From Flavobacteriaceae bacterium (GTDB lineage Bacteria > Bacteroidota > Bacteroidia > Flavobacteriales > Flavobacteriaceae): DNA of 64,000 nt. Below are positions 27,322 through 36,011 of the stretch, in pieces. Every line of letters begins with the position of its first letter. The first letter of the stretch is position 1. The notes under the pieces are model-generated. The model saw only the letters and a program-made list of their open reading frames with translations, searched no databases and was not told the origin of the DNA. Made by a program: the position numbers and the translations under genes. The stretch covers positions 124,001 through 188,000 of the forward strand of contig JAGYIX010000004.1 in NCBI GenBank assembly GCA_018402205.1, read 5' to 3'.

Positions 27322-27993
27322 TTACTTCATTGTGAGGGTCTGCCGGTCGCATTCTATAATAGGGTGACCAAAGTGTGCGATCAGTTGATGGTTATGCGTT
27401 GCCACCAAGAGGCTTTTTCCGTTTTGGTGAATCTTTTCAAAAAGATGCATGACCTCAAGACTGGTCTCTGGGTCAAGGTTTCCGGTGGGTTCATCAGCTA
27501 TGATAAGGTCTGGGTCATTTAGCAGGGCTCTTGCTACAGCCACGCGCTGCTGTTCTCCTCCCGAGAGCCTATGCGGATAGCTCTTTATTTTTTGTTCCAT
27601 CGAAACAGCCTCTAATACCGACTCTATTTGTTTTTTTCGTTCTGTTGACCGCTTCCATCCGGTTGCTTTAAGCACAAAATCAAGGTTGTCATACACGTTT
27701 CGATCATTGAGTAGTTTGAAATCTTGAAAAACGATACCAAGTGAGCGACGCAGTGAAGCCAAATGCCGTTCGCCTAACTTTATAAGGTTGAATGATTTGA
27801 GCTGAGCCGTTCCTTTACTGAAAGGGACATCGCCGTATAGAGCTTTTAAGAAACTGCTCTTGCCAGAGCCGGTTTTACCGATCAAGAAATAATAATCACC
27901 TGCCGACATCGTGAGATTAATATGGTCTAAAACCACTGATTTATCTTGTTGTATCTGCGCATTTTTTATCAACAGAACTGGAGCTTCGCTCAT
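27322..27993 (-). CDS. ftsE: Cell-division ABC ATPase FtsE
   Basis: A 223-residue ABC ATPase with Walker [11 protein letters not shown]-loop FQDFKLL, signature [10 protein letters not shown] and Walker [13 protein letters not shown]. The NLDPET continuation and the size fit FtsE, which with FtsX controls peptidoglycan hydrolases at the septum. ftsX is not adjacent, unlike in Proteobacteria, so assignment among the FtsE/LolD/MacB group rests on sequence style. It stands alone, divergent from the MFS gene. Confidence 0.82.
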   Translation of the reverse strand: MSEAPVLLIKNAQIQQDKSVVLDHINLTMSAGDYYFLIGKTGSGKSSFLKALYGDVPFSKGTAQLKSFNLIKLGERHLASLRRSLGIVFQDFKLLNDRNVYDNLDFVLKATGWKRSTERKKQIESVLEAVSMEQKIKSYPHRLSGGEQQRVAVARALLNDPDLIIADEPTGNLDPETSLEVMHLFEKIHQNGKSLLVATHNHQLIAHFGHPIIECDRQTLTMK

Positions 27994-28045
27994 GAAGGTC
28001 AGATTGAAAATTCGTGCTTAAAGGTAATCATTCGACCAATGCCCG

Positions 28046-28053
28046 TATCTTTG
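28046..28053 (+). promoter_or_regulatory. Putative -7 element for the MFS gene
   Basis: TATCTTTG fits TAnnTTTG and lies 19 bases before the TTG start. No good -33 partner. Confidence 0.4.
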
Positions 28054-28072
28054 ATGGGGTAAAACCTTAGCC

Positions 28073-29410
28073 TTGCGCTATTCTTCATTTAAAAATCCCA
28101 ATTTCGGTTCTTTTATTCGTCCGGAGTCTTTTAGATTCTTCTACGGCTATATATTGCTTATCGCAGGAACGATTGGAATTTGGTTCAGTATTCCGGGGCA
28201 AACGATTGGAATTTCTGTTTTTACCGACCCTGTGAAAGACGCCTTAGGCCTTTCACGCAATGAGTTCTCTAATGCCTACATGATAGGAACCATTATGAGC
28301 GCTCTGGTAATTGGCAGGGCCGGATTTTGGTTTGATCGCTACGGAGCCCGCTGGGTGGCTTTTGGTGCGGCCATAGGAATAGCGCTAACTCTTGCACTGG
28401 CATCTGTTTCGCCTGTGATAGCTCTGCAACTTGCTATACTTACTTCGTGGAACAAGGTTTATGTGGCCTTTACTGTGATCACTTTTCTGTTTTTTCTGTT
28501 GCGATTTTTCGGACAAGGAGTGTTGACAATGGCTTCTCGAAACATGATAATGATGTGGTTCGATAAGTACCGTGGAAGGGCCAATATGGTAACCAGTATT
28601 TCACTCTCGTTCGGATTCAGCTCAGCTCCTTTATGGCTTAGCGCGCTCATAGATACCTATACCTGGAGTAAGGCTTGGCAATTGATGGCGGTAGCTTTAC
28701 TGTTATTTTCTTTAGTTATTCTGCAGTTTTATCGCGTGCGTCCTGAAGATCACCAATTGCTTCCAGACGGAGACGTTTATTCAGACACTGAAATAGGTAA
28801 AAGACAAAAGCCCCGAGCTAAGAAACAGTTCACCCTTGCAGAAGCAAGAGGTACTCGTGCCTTTTGGGTGTTCACCTTTCTACTAGCCTTTAATAGTTTT
28901 TTTATCACCGGACTCACCTTTCATGTCGTTTCTATTTTTGAAAGCACGGGGCTTTCAAAAGAAGATGCAGTTCGTATATTTTTGCCGGGCTCTTTTGTTT
29001 CGGTTACAGTTTCGACAGTCTTTAATTATTTAAGCGACCGATCTCGCTTAAAGTACTTTGCCTATCTCATGATGTTCGGCGCTTTATTGGCATGTTTAGG
29101 TATGTTCTTTCTGAATGAGCAATGGGGAAGGGTTTTGCTTATTGGTGGAATGGGCTCATTAGGTGGATTTTTCGGAGTTTTAAATTCGGTTACTTGGCCT
29201 CGATTTTTCGGAAGACAGCATCTAGGGGCTATAACCGGAAAGGTGATGTCGATTCTCATCTTTGCCAGCGCCATTGCCCCAAGTATATTTAGTTTTTCCT
29301 ACACACTGCTCGGCTCTTATCGTTACATGGCCTATATTGGAGTGATTTTTATTATAATGCTGGCTATAGCTGGTGCTAAAGCCGATAATCCGCAACCTAA
29401 TGAATACTAA
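28073..29410 (+). CDS. MFS transporter
   Basis: A 445-residue, 12-helix major facilitator. The start is TTG 28073; the next Met in frame lies beyond the first helix, so TTG is the only plausible start. The loop between helices 2 and 3 has GRAGFWFDRYGARWVA, a version of the family motif GxxxDRxGxR. A central polar loop (about residues 225-260) separates the two halves. The substrate is unknown; the general look is of the oxalate/formate or monocarboxylate type. It overlaps the amidohydrolase gene by 11 bases, suggesting that the pair imports and processes the same class of compound. Confidence 0.85.
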   Translation: MRYSSFKNPNFGSFIRPESFRFFYGYILLIAGTIGIWFSIPGQTIGISVFTDPVKDALGLSRNEFSNAYMIGTIMSALVIGRAGFWFDRYGARWVAFGAAIGIALTLALASVSPVIALQLAILTSWNKVYVAFTVITFLFFLLRFFGQGVLTMASRNMIMMWFDKYRGRANMVTSISLSFGFSSAPLWLSALIDTYTWSKAWQLMAVALLLFSLVILQFYRVRPEDHQLLPDGDVYSDTEIGKRQKPRAKKQFTLAEARGTRAFWVFTFLLAFNSFFITGLTFHVVSIFESTGLSKEDAVRIFLPGSFVSVTVSTVFNYLSDRSRLKYFAYLMMFGALLACLGMFFLNEQWGRVLLIGGMGSLGGFFGVLNSVTWPRFFGRQHLGAITGKVMSILIFASAIAPSIFSFSYTLLGSYRYMAYIGVIFIIMLAIAGAKADNPQPNEY

Positions 29411-31025
29411 GATTGCTGTTAGTGCATTTTTGCTCTTTCTGACCTTGAGTTGTACGCGTGTAGAGCAGGTAGATACACTGCTTTACAACGCCTCTTTTTA
29501 CACCTTAGATTCGCTGCAGCCTCAGGCTTCAGTTATCGCTATTAAAGACCAGCGCATTGTTGCTGTTGGTCAGAAGAGTTTGTTAGATCGATTTGAAGCA
29601 AATGAACGTATTGATCTAGAAGGTGCGTTTGCTTATCCAGGACTTATAGATGCTCACTGCCATTTCTATCAATTGGGGTTAAACGAAAGCCGTTTGAGTT
29701 TAATAGGCACACAGAGTTTTGAAGAGATCGTTGACAGAATAAAGAATTTTGACGCCCAGTATACCCCCTCGGTGCTTTATGCCTGGGGCTGGGATCAGAA
29801 CGATTGGCCTATTGCAGAATTTCCGGTAAATACGCTTTTAAATGAACTTTTTCCAGACCGCCCCGTGGTACTGCGAAGAATTGACGGACACGCCTATTTG
29901 GTAAACGACTATGCGCTTAGCTTAGCGGGTATAACGGTAGATACAGAAGTTGAAGGTGGAGCTATTCTTAAGAAAGCGAATAGACTTACGGGTGTTTTGA
30001 TTGATGGCCCTATGCGTTTAGTAGATGAATCACTTCCTGAGATGGATCGAGATTCTCAAGTGCGGGCCCTTATGGCTGCCCAGCAAATCGCCTTCGAAAA
30101 TGGCCTTACCACCGTAAATGATGCGGGTCTCTCACGATCTGTGATAGAGTTGATAGATAGCCTGCAACAAGTAGGTGATTTAAAAATGCGGGTCTATGCT
30201 ATGATTAGCGCCTCTAAAGATCAGCTTGATTACTACCTTGATCGAGGCCCAATAAAGACACCACGACTTAATGTTCGGTCATTTAAGGTTTATGCCGATG
30301 GCGCGCTAGGCTCTAGAGGAGCAGCCCTGAAGGCGCCCTATTCTGACGATCACGAGCACTACGGTGCACTAGTTACTCCGTTAAAAGATATGCAGGCCAT
30401 AGCCGAACGATTGGCAGAAAGTGATTTTCAGATGAATACGCACGCCATCGGAGATTCTGCAAATTACTTTGTTTTAGATCTCTATGAGCGCGTTCTGAGT
30501 AACCCCGCCAAAGCCCGATGGAAGATTGAGCACGCACAAGTTGTAGACCCAGCCGACTTTGATCGATTTTCAAACGGAATTATTCCTTCGGTTCAACCCA
30601 CGCACGCCACAAGTGATATGTACTGGGCAGAAGATCGACTAGGTGCTGAGCGCATAAAGGGAGCATATGCTTACCAAACTTTGCTTCAGCGGTCTAAAAT
30701 GCTGGCGCTTGGTACCGACTTTCCCGTAGAGCAAGTATCTCCGCTACTCACTTTTTATGCCGCTGTTGCTCGTCAAGATCTCAGCGGATTTCCATCAGAA
30801 GGGTATTTTGCAGAACAAGCACTTACCAGAGAACAGGCACTTAAGGGAATGACTGCCTGGGCCGCCTATTCCAATTTTGAGGAGCACGAAAAGGGAATGC
30901 TCAAGCCTGGATACTATGCAGACATCACTGTACTTTCTCAAGACCTTATGAGTATAGATTTATCCGAAATTCCAAAAGTTGCCGTAAAATCGGTTTTTCT
31001 TGCCGGAGAGCGTGTTAAGGATTGA
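29400..31025 (+). CDS. Amidohydrolase-3 family lipoprotein (YtcJ-like)
   Basis: Started at ATG 29400 (MNTKIAVSAFLLFLTLSC), giving 541 residues with a lipoprotein signal and lipobox LTLSC (Cys18). Starting at 29373 would hide the signal behind nine extra residues. The amidohydrolase barrel has the metal motif DAHCHFYQLG, FKVYADGALGSRGA, NTHAIGDSA and IEHAQVVDP, and later LALGTDFPVE. Family members hydrolyse C-N bonds in varied small molecules. It is probably anchored to the periplasmic or outer membrane face and is translationally coupled to the MFS gene. Confidence 0.88.
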   Translation: MNTKIAVSAFLLFLTLSCTRVEQVDTLLYNASFYTLDSLQPQASVIAIKDQRIVAVGQKSLLDRFEANERIDLEGAFAYPGLIDAHCHFYQLGLNESRLSLIGTQSFEEIVDRIKNFDAQYTPSVLYAWGWDQNDWPIAEFPVNTLLNELFPDRPVVLRRIDGHAYLVNDYALSLAGITVDTEVEGGAILKKANRLTGVLIDGPMRLVDESLPEMDRDSQVRALMAAQQIAFENGLTTVNDAGLSRSVIELIDSLQQVGDLKMRVYAMISASKDQLDYYLDRGPIKTPRLNVRSFKVYADGALGSRGAALKAPYSDDHEHYGALVTPLKDMQAIAERLAESDFQMNTHAIGDSANYFVLDLYERVLSNPAKARWKIEHAQVVDPADFDRFSNGIIPSVQPTHATSDMYWAEDRLGAERIKGAYAYQTLLQRSKMLALGTDFPVEQVSPLLTFYAAVARQDLSGFPSEGYFAEQALTREQALKGMTAWAAYSNFEEHEKGMLKPGYYADITVLSQDLMSIDLSEIPKVAVKSVFLAGERVKD

Positions 31026-31073
31026 AGGTGAGTTGCGAAAATAACAGTCTATTACTTATATAATTTATCCAAT

Positions 31074-31120
31074 AATCTACTAATGGTTTATTTTTTTAAC
31101 TATTAGTAGATTTTTTATTT
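31074..31120 (+). terminator. AT-rich terminator-like hairpin before asnB
   Basis: A 15-bp stem (31074-31088 with 31098-31112; one G-T pair) around a 9-base T-rich loop, followed by TTTTATTT. The core arms are AATCTACTAAT and ATTAGTAGATT. It fits a terminator for the amidohydrolase transcript. An operator for asnB is possible because it is only 44 bases upstream of the ATG. Confidence 0.65.
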
Positions 31121-31163
31121 CATTTTTATAATCATATTGTCATTTTTGCTTAAAATTTGATTT

Positions 31164-32828
31164 ATGTGTGGAATTGTAGTCAGTTTTAACTACCAGAAAT
31201 CGGAGGCTGAGCAGCGAGATCAGTTGCTTGAAATGGCAAAGAAGATTAGGCATAGAGGACCCGATTGGAGTGGTATTTTTAGCGATAACTATAGCGTTTT
31301 AGCTCACGAGCGATTAGCTATTGTTGACCCTGCTTCGGGCAAACAACCTCTTTTTAATAAAGCGCAGACCCTTGTGCTCGCTGCCAATGGTGAATTGTAT
31401 AACCATCGTCAAATTCGAAAGCGCTTTGAAGCGAGTTACGACTTTATGACGCAATCTGACTGTGAAGTGATACTTCCTCTTTATCAGGCTCATGGTGCTG
31501 ATTTTTTGGAACAATTAAATGGCATATTTGCTTTTGCCTTGTACGATCGCGATCGGCAAGACTTTCTCGTCGCTCGAGACCATATGGGTATTATTCCGTT
31601 ATATATGGGGTGGGATGAGCAAGGCGTATTTTACGTAGCCTCTGAGTTAAAGGCACTTGAGGGGTATTGCAATCGCATTGAACTGTTTCCTCCAGGACAT
31701 TATATGACCAGCAAGACCGAAGTACCTGTTCGTTGGTATGTGCGTGAATGGCAATCGTTTGACGCCGTTAAAGACAATACTTCTTCGATTGATGCGCTTA
31801 GAGACGCTCTAGAAGCGGCAGTTAAACGCCAACTTATGTCTGATGTGCCTTATGGTGTTTTGCTTTCGGGGGGCTTAGACTCGTCAATCACTTCGGCTAT
31901 TGCTAAAAAGTTTTCCGAAAAGCGTATAGAATCTGATAATCAAGAGGGTGCATGGTGGCCTCAGTTGCACTCGTTTGCCGTGGGCCTCGAGGGATCTCCA
32001 GATTTAGCCGCTGCCCGAAAAGTGGCTGATTATATAAAAACGGTTCACCATGAAATTGTGTTTACCCTTCAAGAAGGGCTTGACGCCATTAAAGATGTTA
32101 TCTATCACCTAGAGACCTACGATATTACTACGATTCGTGCAGCTACTCCAATGTATCTTATGGCGCGGGTCATTAAGTCTATGGGAATCAAAATGGTGCT
32201 GTCTGGCGAAGGCTCTGATGAGTTGTTTGGCGGATACCTTTATTTTCATAAAGCACCGAACGCTAGAGAGTTTCATGAAGAAACTGTTCGCAAGCTCGAT
32301 AAATTGCACATGTACGATTGCCTTCGCGCTAACAAATCACTGGCGGCTTGGGGTATAGAAGGCAGAGTACCTTTTTTAGACAAAGAATTTATCGATGTCG
32401 CCATGCGCTTAAACCCTCAAGACAAAATGATTAATGGCGAGCGCATGGAAAAATGGATTTTGCGCAAGGCCTTTGAACACATGCTTCCGCCTGAGGTAGC
32501 CTGGAGACAAAAAGAGCAATTCTCTGATGGGGTAGGCTATTCTTGGATAGACACCCTTAAGATTAAGGTGAATGAAGAGGTTAGTGATGCCCAGATGCAG
32601 CAAGCTGCTTTTAAGTTTCCGATACAAACTCCTCAAACAAAAGAAGAGTATTACTACCGCAGTATTTTCTCTGGTCACTTTGCTTCTGATGCTGCATCTC
32701 TGAGCGTTCCGCAAGAACCCTCGGTAGCCTGTAGCACCAAAACTGCCTTAGAATGGGATGCCGCATTTAAAACAATGAATGAGCCCTCAGGAAGAGCCAT
32801 AAAATCGGTACACACAGACGCGTATTAA
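31164..32828 (+). CDS. asnB: Asparagine synthase B, glutamine-hydrolysing
   Basis: AsnB of 554 residues. Cys2 (MCGIVVSF) is the glutaminase nucleophile, with RHRGPDWSG and AANGELYNH completing that domain (about 1-185). The synthetase domain has the pyrophosphate loop SGGLDSS (235-241), LSGEGSDELFGGYLYFHKAP and EGRVPFLDKEF. It makes asparagine from aspartate, glutamine and ATP. It is a stand-alone gene between two terminators. Confidence 0.97.
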   Translation: MCGIVVSFNYQKSEAEQRDQLLEMAKKIRHRGPDWSGIFSDNYSVLAHERLAIVDPASGKQPLFNKAQTLVLAANGELYNHRQIRKRFEASYDFMTQSDCEVILPLYQAHGADFLEQLNGIFAFALYDRDRQDFLVARDHMGIIPLYMGWDEQGVFYVASELKALEGYCNRIELFPPGHYMTSKTEVPVRWYVREWQSFDAVKDNTSSIDALRDALEAAVKRQLMSDVPYGVLLSGGLDSSITSAIAKKFSEKRIESDNQEGAWWPQLHSFAVGLEGSPDLAAARKVADYIKTVHHEIVFTLQEGLDAIKDVIYHLETYDITTIRAATPMYLMARVIKSMGIKMVLSGEGSDELFGGYLYFHKAPNAREFHEETVRKLDKLHMYDCLRANKSLAAWGIEGRVPFLDKEFIDVAMRLNPQDKMINGERMEKWILRKAFEHMLPPEVAWRQKEQFSDGVGYSWIDTLKIKVNEEVSDAQMQQAAFKFPIQTPQTKEEYYYRSIFSGHFASDAASLSVPQEPSVACSTKTALEWDAAFKTMNEPSGRAIKSVHTDAY

Positions 32829-32864
32829 GGCGGTTTTTGTTCACACAAAAGTGTTGATAACTTG

Positions 32865-32896
32865 AAGGGCTCGAAAGTATTCGAGCCCTTATTTTT
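32865..32896 (+). terminator. Rho-independent terminator after asnB
   Basis: A perfect 11-bp stem AAGGGCTCGAA / TTCGAGCCCTT with a 4-base loop, followed by ATTTTT. Confidence 0.88.
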
Positions 32897-32910
32897 ACTG
32901 CTGTTTCGGC

Positions 32911-32918
32911 TATATTTG
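32911..32918 (+). promoter_or_regulatory. Putative -7 element for gyrB
   Basis: TATATTTG fits TAnnTTTG and lies 29 bases before the gyrB ATG. No TTTG at the -33 position; the asnB terminator occupies that region. Confidence 0.45.
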
Positions 32919-32947
32919 CTAGGATATAAAAAGATGAATTTTGACCT

Positions 32948-34888
32948 ATGAGCGAAGCAGCAAAAACCCCTAATTACTCTGAAGATAGTATACAGGCCCT
33001 AGAGGGAATGGAGCACGTAAGAATGCGCCCCTCCATGTACATTGGCGACATAGGTATTCGAGGCCTACACCACCTCGTTTATGAAGTGGTTGACAACTCT
33101 ATTGACGAAGCGATGGGTGGGTACTGCGATACCATTGCAGTGACCATAAATGAAGATAATTCGGTCACGGTAACCGATAACGGAAGGGGAATTCCTGTTG
33201 GCCTCCACAAAAAAGAAGGAGTTTCTGCCTTAGAGGTGGTAATGACCAAGATTGGTGCTGGCGGCAAGTTTGATAAAGACTCCTATAAAGTTTCTGGTGG
33301 TCTTCACGGCGTGGGGGTTTCGTGCGTAAATGCCCTATCGGTTGCCTTGAAAGCAACCGTTTACCGCGACGGAAAGGAATGGCAACAAGAGTACGAAAGA
33401 GGAAAGGCGCTGTATCCTGTAAAAAGTGTTGGCGAAAGCGATAAGAGCGGCACAGAAGTGACGTTTAAGCCAGATGATCTTATTTTTAACCAAACCACAG
33501 AGTTTATTTACGACACTTTAGCCAATCGCATGCGTGAGCTATCGTTTCTAAATAAAGGGATTACTATAACTCTAAACGACAATCGCCAATCAAACGATAA
33601 GGGTGAATTCGTTTCTGAGGTGTTTCACTCAGAGCGAGGACTTGAAGAATTTATTGTTTTTCTAGACGAGTCGCGAGAGCCTCTTATTAAAAAAGTGATT
33701 GCCATAGAAGGCGAAAAATCGGGTATTCCAGTAGAGATTGCCATGGTTTATAATACAGGATTTTCTGAGAACCTACATTCTTATGTAAACAACATTAATA
33801 CCCATGAGGGTGGAACCCATTTGGCCGGATTTCGAAGGGGCTTAACCCATACTCTTAAAAAATATGCCGATGCTTCTGGACTTTTAGATAAGTTGAAATT
33901 TGAAATTTCTGGAGATGATTTTAGAGAGGGATTAACAGCTATTATCTCGGTGAAGGTAGCCGAACCTCAGTTTGAAGGGCAAACCAAAACAAAGCTAGGT
34001 AACCGCGACGTAAGTGCTGCAGTGAGTCAGGCCGTTTCAGAAATGTTAACTGACTATTTAGAAGAACACCCTGACGACGCCAGACGCATTGTAGAAAAGG
34101 TTATTATGGCCGCAACAGCGCGTCATGCAGCGGCCAAGGCACGAGAGTTGGTTCAGCGAAAAAACGTGATGAGCGGCGGAGGTCTTCCAGGCAAGCTATC
34201 TGATTGCTCTGAACAAGACCCTACCTTGTGCGAAGTATTCCTAGTTGAGGGAGATTCGGCAGGCGGTACAGCCAAGCAAGGACGCGATCGAAATTTCCAA
34301 GCCATCCTTCCGCTGAGAGGAAAGATACTCAACGTTGAAAAGGCCATGCAGCACAAGGTTTTTGAGAATGAAGAAATTCGAAATATTTATACAGCCTTAG
34401 GAGTAACGGTAGGAACCGAGGAAGACACAAAGGCGCTAAATATTGAAAAATTGCGCTACCACAAGGTAATTATCATGTGTGATGCCGACGTAGATGGATC
34501 GCATATTGAAACCTTAATACTCACTTTCTTCTTTAGGTACATGCGCGAGTTAATTGAGCATGGGCATATTTATATAGCTACTCCACCCCTTTATTTAGTG
34601 AAAAAGGGGTCTAAAAAGAACTATGCATGGAACGATAAGGAGCGTGATATATTACTTACTGAATATGGTCAAGGATCCGCAATTCAGCGCTACAAAGGAC
34701 TTGGAGAAATGAACGCCGAGCAGCTTTGGGACACTACGATGAATCCGGAGTTTCGAACCCTAAGAAGGGTAACCATAGAAAATGCCACAGAGACCGATCG
34801 TATTTTTGCCATGCTCATGGGAGACGAAGTTCCGCCGCGCCGTGAATTCATAGAAAAGAATGCGGTTTATGCGAAAATTGATGCATAG
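32948..34888 (+). CDS. gyrB: DNA gyrase subunit B
   Basis: GyrB of 646 residues. The GHKL ATPase domain has RMRPSMYIGD, YEVVDNSIDEAMGG and GRGIPVGLH with GGKFDKDSYKVSGGLHGVG. The transducer domain follows (about 220-395). The Toprim domain has EVFLVEGDSAGGTAKQGRDR and IIMCDADVDGSHI, and the tail has RYKGLGEMNAEQLWDTTMNP. With GyrA it introduces negative supercoils using ATP. Its size is typical for Bacteroidota. mdh follows 52 bases later. Confidence 0.98.
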   Translation: MSEAAKTPNYSEDSIQALEGMEHVRMRPSMYIGDIGIRGLHHLVYEVVDNSIDEAMGGYCDTIAVTINEDNSVTVTDNGRGIPVGLHKKEGVSALEVVMTKIGAGGKFDKDSYKVSGGLHGVGVSCVNALSVALKATVYRDGKEWQQEYERGKALYPVKSVGESDKSGTEVTFKPDDLIFNQTTEFIYDTLANRMRELSFLNKGITITLNDNRQSNDKGEFVSEVFHSERGLEEFIVFLDESREPLIKKVIAIEGEKSGIPVEIAMVYNTGFSENLHSYVNNINTHEGGTHLAGFRRGLTHTLKKYADASGLLDKLKFEISGDDFREGLTAIISVKVAEPQFEGQTKTKLGNRDVSAAVSQAVSEMLTDYLEEHPDDARRIVEKVIMAATARHAAAKARELVQRKNVMSGGGLPGKLSDCSEQDPTLCEVFLVEGDSAGGTAKQGRDRNFQAILPLRGKILNVEKAMQHKVFENEEIRNIYTALGVTVGTEEDTKALNIEKLRYHKVIIMCDADVDGSHIETLILTFFFRYMRELIEHGHIYIATPPLYLVKKGSKKNYAWNDKERDILLTEYGQGSAIQRYKGLGEMNAEQLWDTTMNPEFRTLRRVTIENATETDRIFAMLMGDEVPPRREFIEKNAVYAKIDA

Positions 34889-34893
34889 CATTT

Positions 34894-34901
34894 TACTTTT
34901 G
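34894..34901 (+). promoter_or_regulatory. Putative -7 element for mdh
   Basis: TACTTTTG fits TAnnTTTG, 39 bases before the mdh ATG. The -33 region lies in the end of gyrB and has no TTTG at standard spacing. Confidence 0.4.
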
Positions 34902-34940
34902 CCACAGATCTGTAATTAACTTTTAAAAAGACTTTTTCTT

Positions 34941-35867
34941 ATGAAGATTTCAGTAGTAGGCGCAGGCGCAGTAGGTGCTAGTTGCGCAGAGTACATCGCG
35001 ATGAAAAATTTTGCCTCTGAGGTAGTGCTACTCGATATTAAAGAGGGCTTTGCTGAAGGAAAGGCAATGGACCTTATGCAGACCGCTTCTTTGAACGCGT
35101 TCGACACGGTCATTACCGGAACCACAAGCGATTATTCAAAGACAGCAGACAGCTCGGTGGTAGTAATTACCTCTGGTATTCCACGTAAACCAGGTATGAC
35201 GCGTGAAGAGCTCATAGGTATAAATGCAGGTATTGTGCAGACCGTTACTGAAAATCTATTGAAATATTCTCCGAATGCTATCGTCATTGTGGTGAGTAAT
35301 CCTATGGATACCATGGCTTATCTAGTGCACAAAATTTCGGGCCTACCAAAAAATCGCATCATTGGTATGGGTGGAGCACTAGATAGTGCACGTTTTAAAT
35401 ACCGACTAGCGGAGGCCTTAAAGGCGCCTATTTCAGATGTAGACGGAATGGTCATTGGAGGTCATAGCGATACAGGAATGGTTCCGCTTATTGATCACGC
35501 GACTCGAAATTCTGTAAAGGTAAGTGCCTTTTTGACTAAAGAGCAGCAGCAGTGGGTAGTTGAAGAGACCAAAGTAGGAGGAGCCACACTTACCAAACTA
35601 CTAGGAACCAGTGCATGGTATGCTCCTGGAGCGGCCGTTTCTTCTATGGTGCAGGCTATTGTTTGCGATCAAAAGAAACTGTTTCCTTGTTCAGTGCTTC
35701 TTGACGGAGAGTATGGCCTTTCAGATATTTGCTTAGGTGTTCCTGTTATTCTTGGGAAGAACGGAATTGAAGAGATTGTGTCTATTCCACTCTCAGATGC
35801 TGAAAAAGACAAAGTGCAAGAATCTGCGAAAGGAGTGCGATCTACCAATGACTTGTTATCTATTTAA
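34941..35867 (+). CDS. mdh: Malate dehydrogenase (LDH-like type)
   Basis: MDH of 308 residues. The NAD-binding loop is VVGAGAVGASCAEY, and Asp36-type acid follows in VVLLDIKEGFAEGKAMDL. The mobile loop has GIPRKPGMTREEL, whose Arg residues select malate/oxaloacetate over lactate. The catalytic His is in GGHSDTGMVPL. It oxidises malate to oxaloacetate in the TCA cycle, upstream of the citrate synthase encoded earlier in this window. Confidence 0.96.
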   Translation: MKISVVGAGAVGASCAEYIAMKNFASEVVLLDIKEGFAEGKAMDLMQTASLNAFDTVITGTTSDYSKTADSSVVVITSGIPRKPGMTREELIGINAGIVQTVTENLLKYSPNAIVIVVSNPMDTMAYLVHKISGLPKNRIIGMGGALDSARFKYRLAEALKAPISDVDGMVIGGHSDTGMVPLIDHATRNSVKVSAFLTKEQQQWVVEETKVGGATLTKLLGTSAWYAPGAAVSSMVQAIVCDQKKLFPCSVLLDGEYGLSDICLGVPVILGKNGIEEIVSIPLSDAEKDKVQESAKGVRSTNDLLSI

Positions 35868-35891
35868 ATGCCGATAATAGACTGAAGATTG

Positions 35892-35930
35892 GCAAACGCC
35901 CCGCACGATTCGTGCGGGGCGTTTGCTTTA
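35892..35930 (+). terminator. Strong terminator after mdh
   Basis: A perfect 16-bp stem (35892-35907 with 35911-35926), GC-rich core CGCCCCGCACG, 3-base loop and a short TTTA tail. Confidence 0.85.
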
Positions 35931-35942
35931 GCGCAGCAATAA

Positions 35943-35973
35943 TTGTCAGATCTTAGACGAAATGATATATTTG
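35943..35973 (+). promoter_or_regulatory. Promoter for secDF
   Basis: TTG (35943-35945), 20 bases, TATATTTG (35966-35973): a close match to the Bacteroidota promoter, 38 bases before the secDF ATG and just after the mdh terminator. Confidence 0.7.
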
Positions 35974-36011
35974 CACGCATTTAGAAATTGTTTATTTAAC
36001 CCATCCGATCC

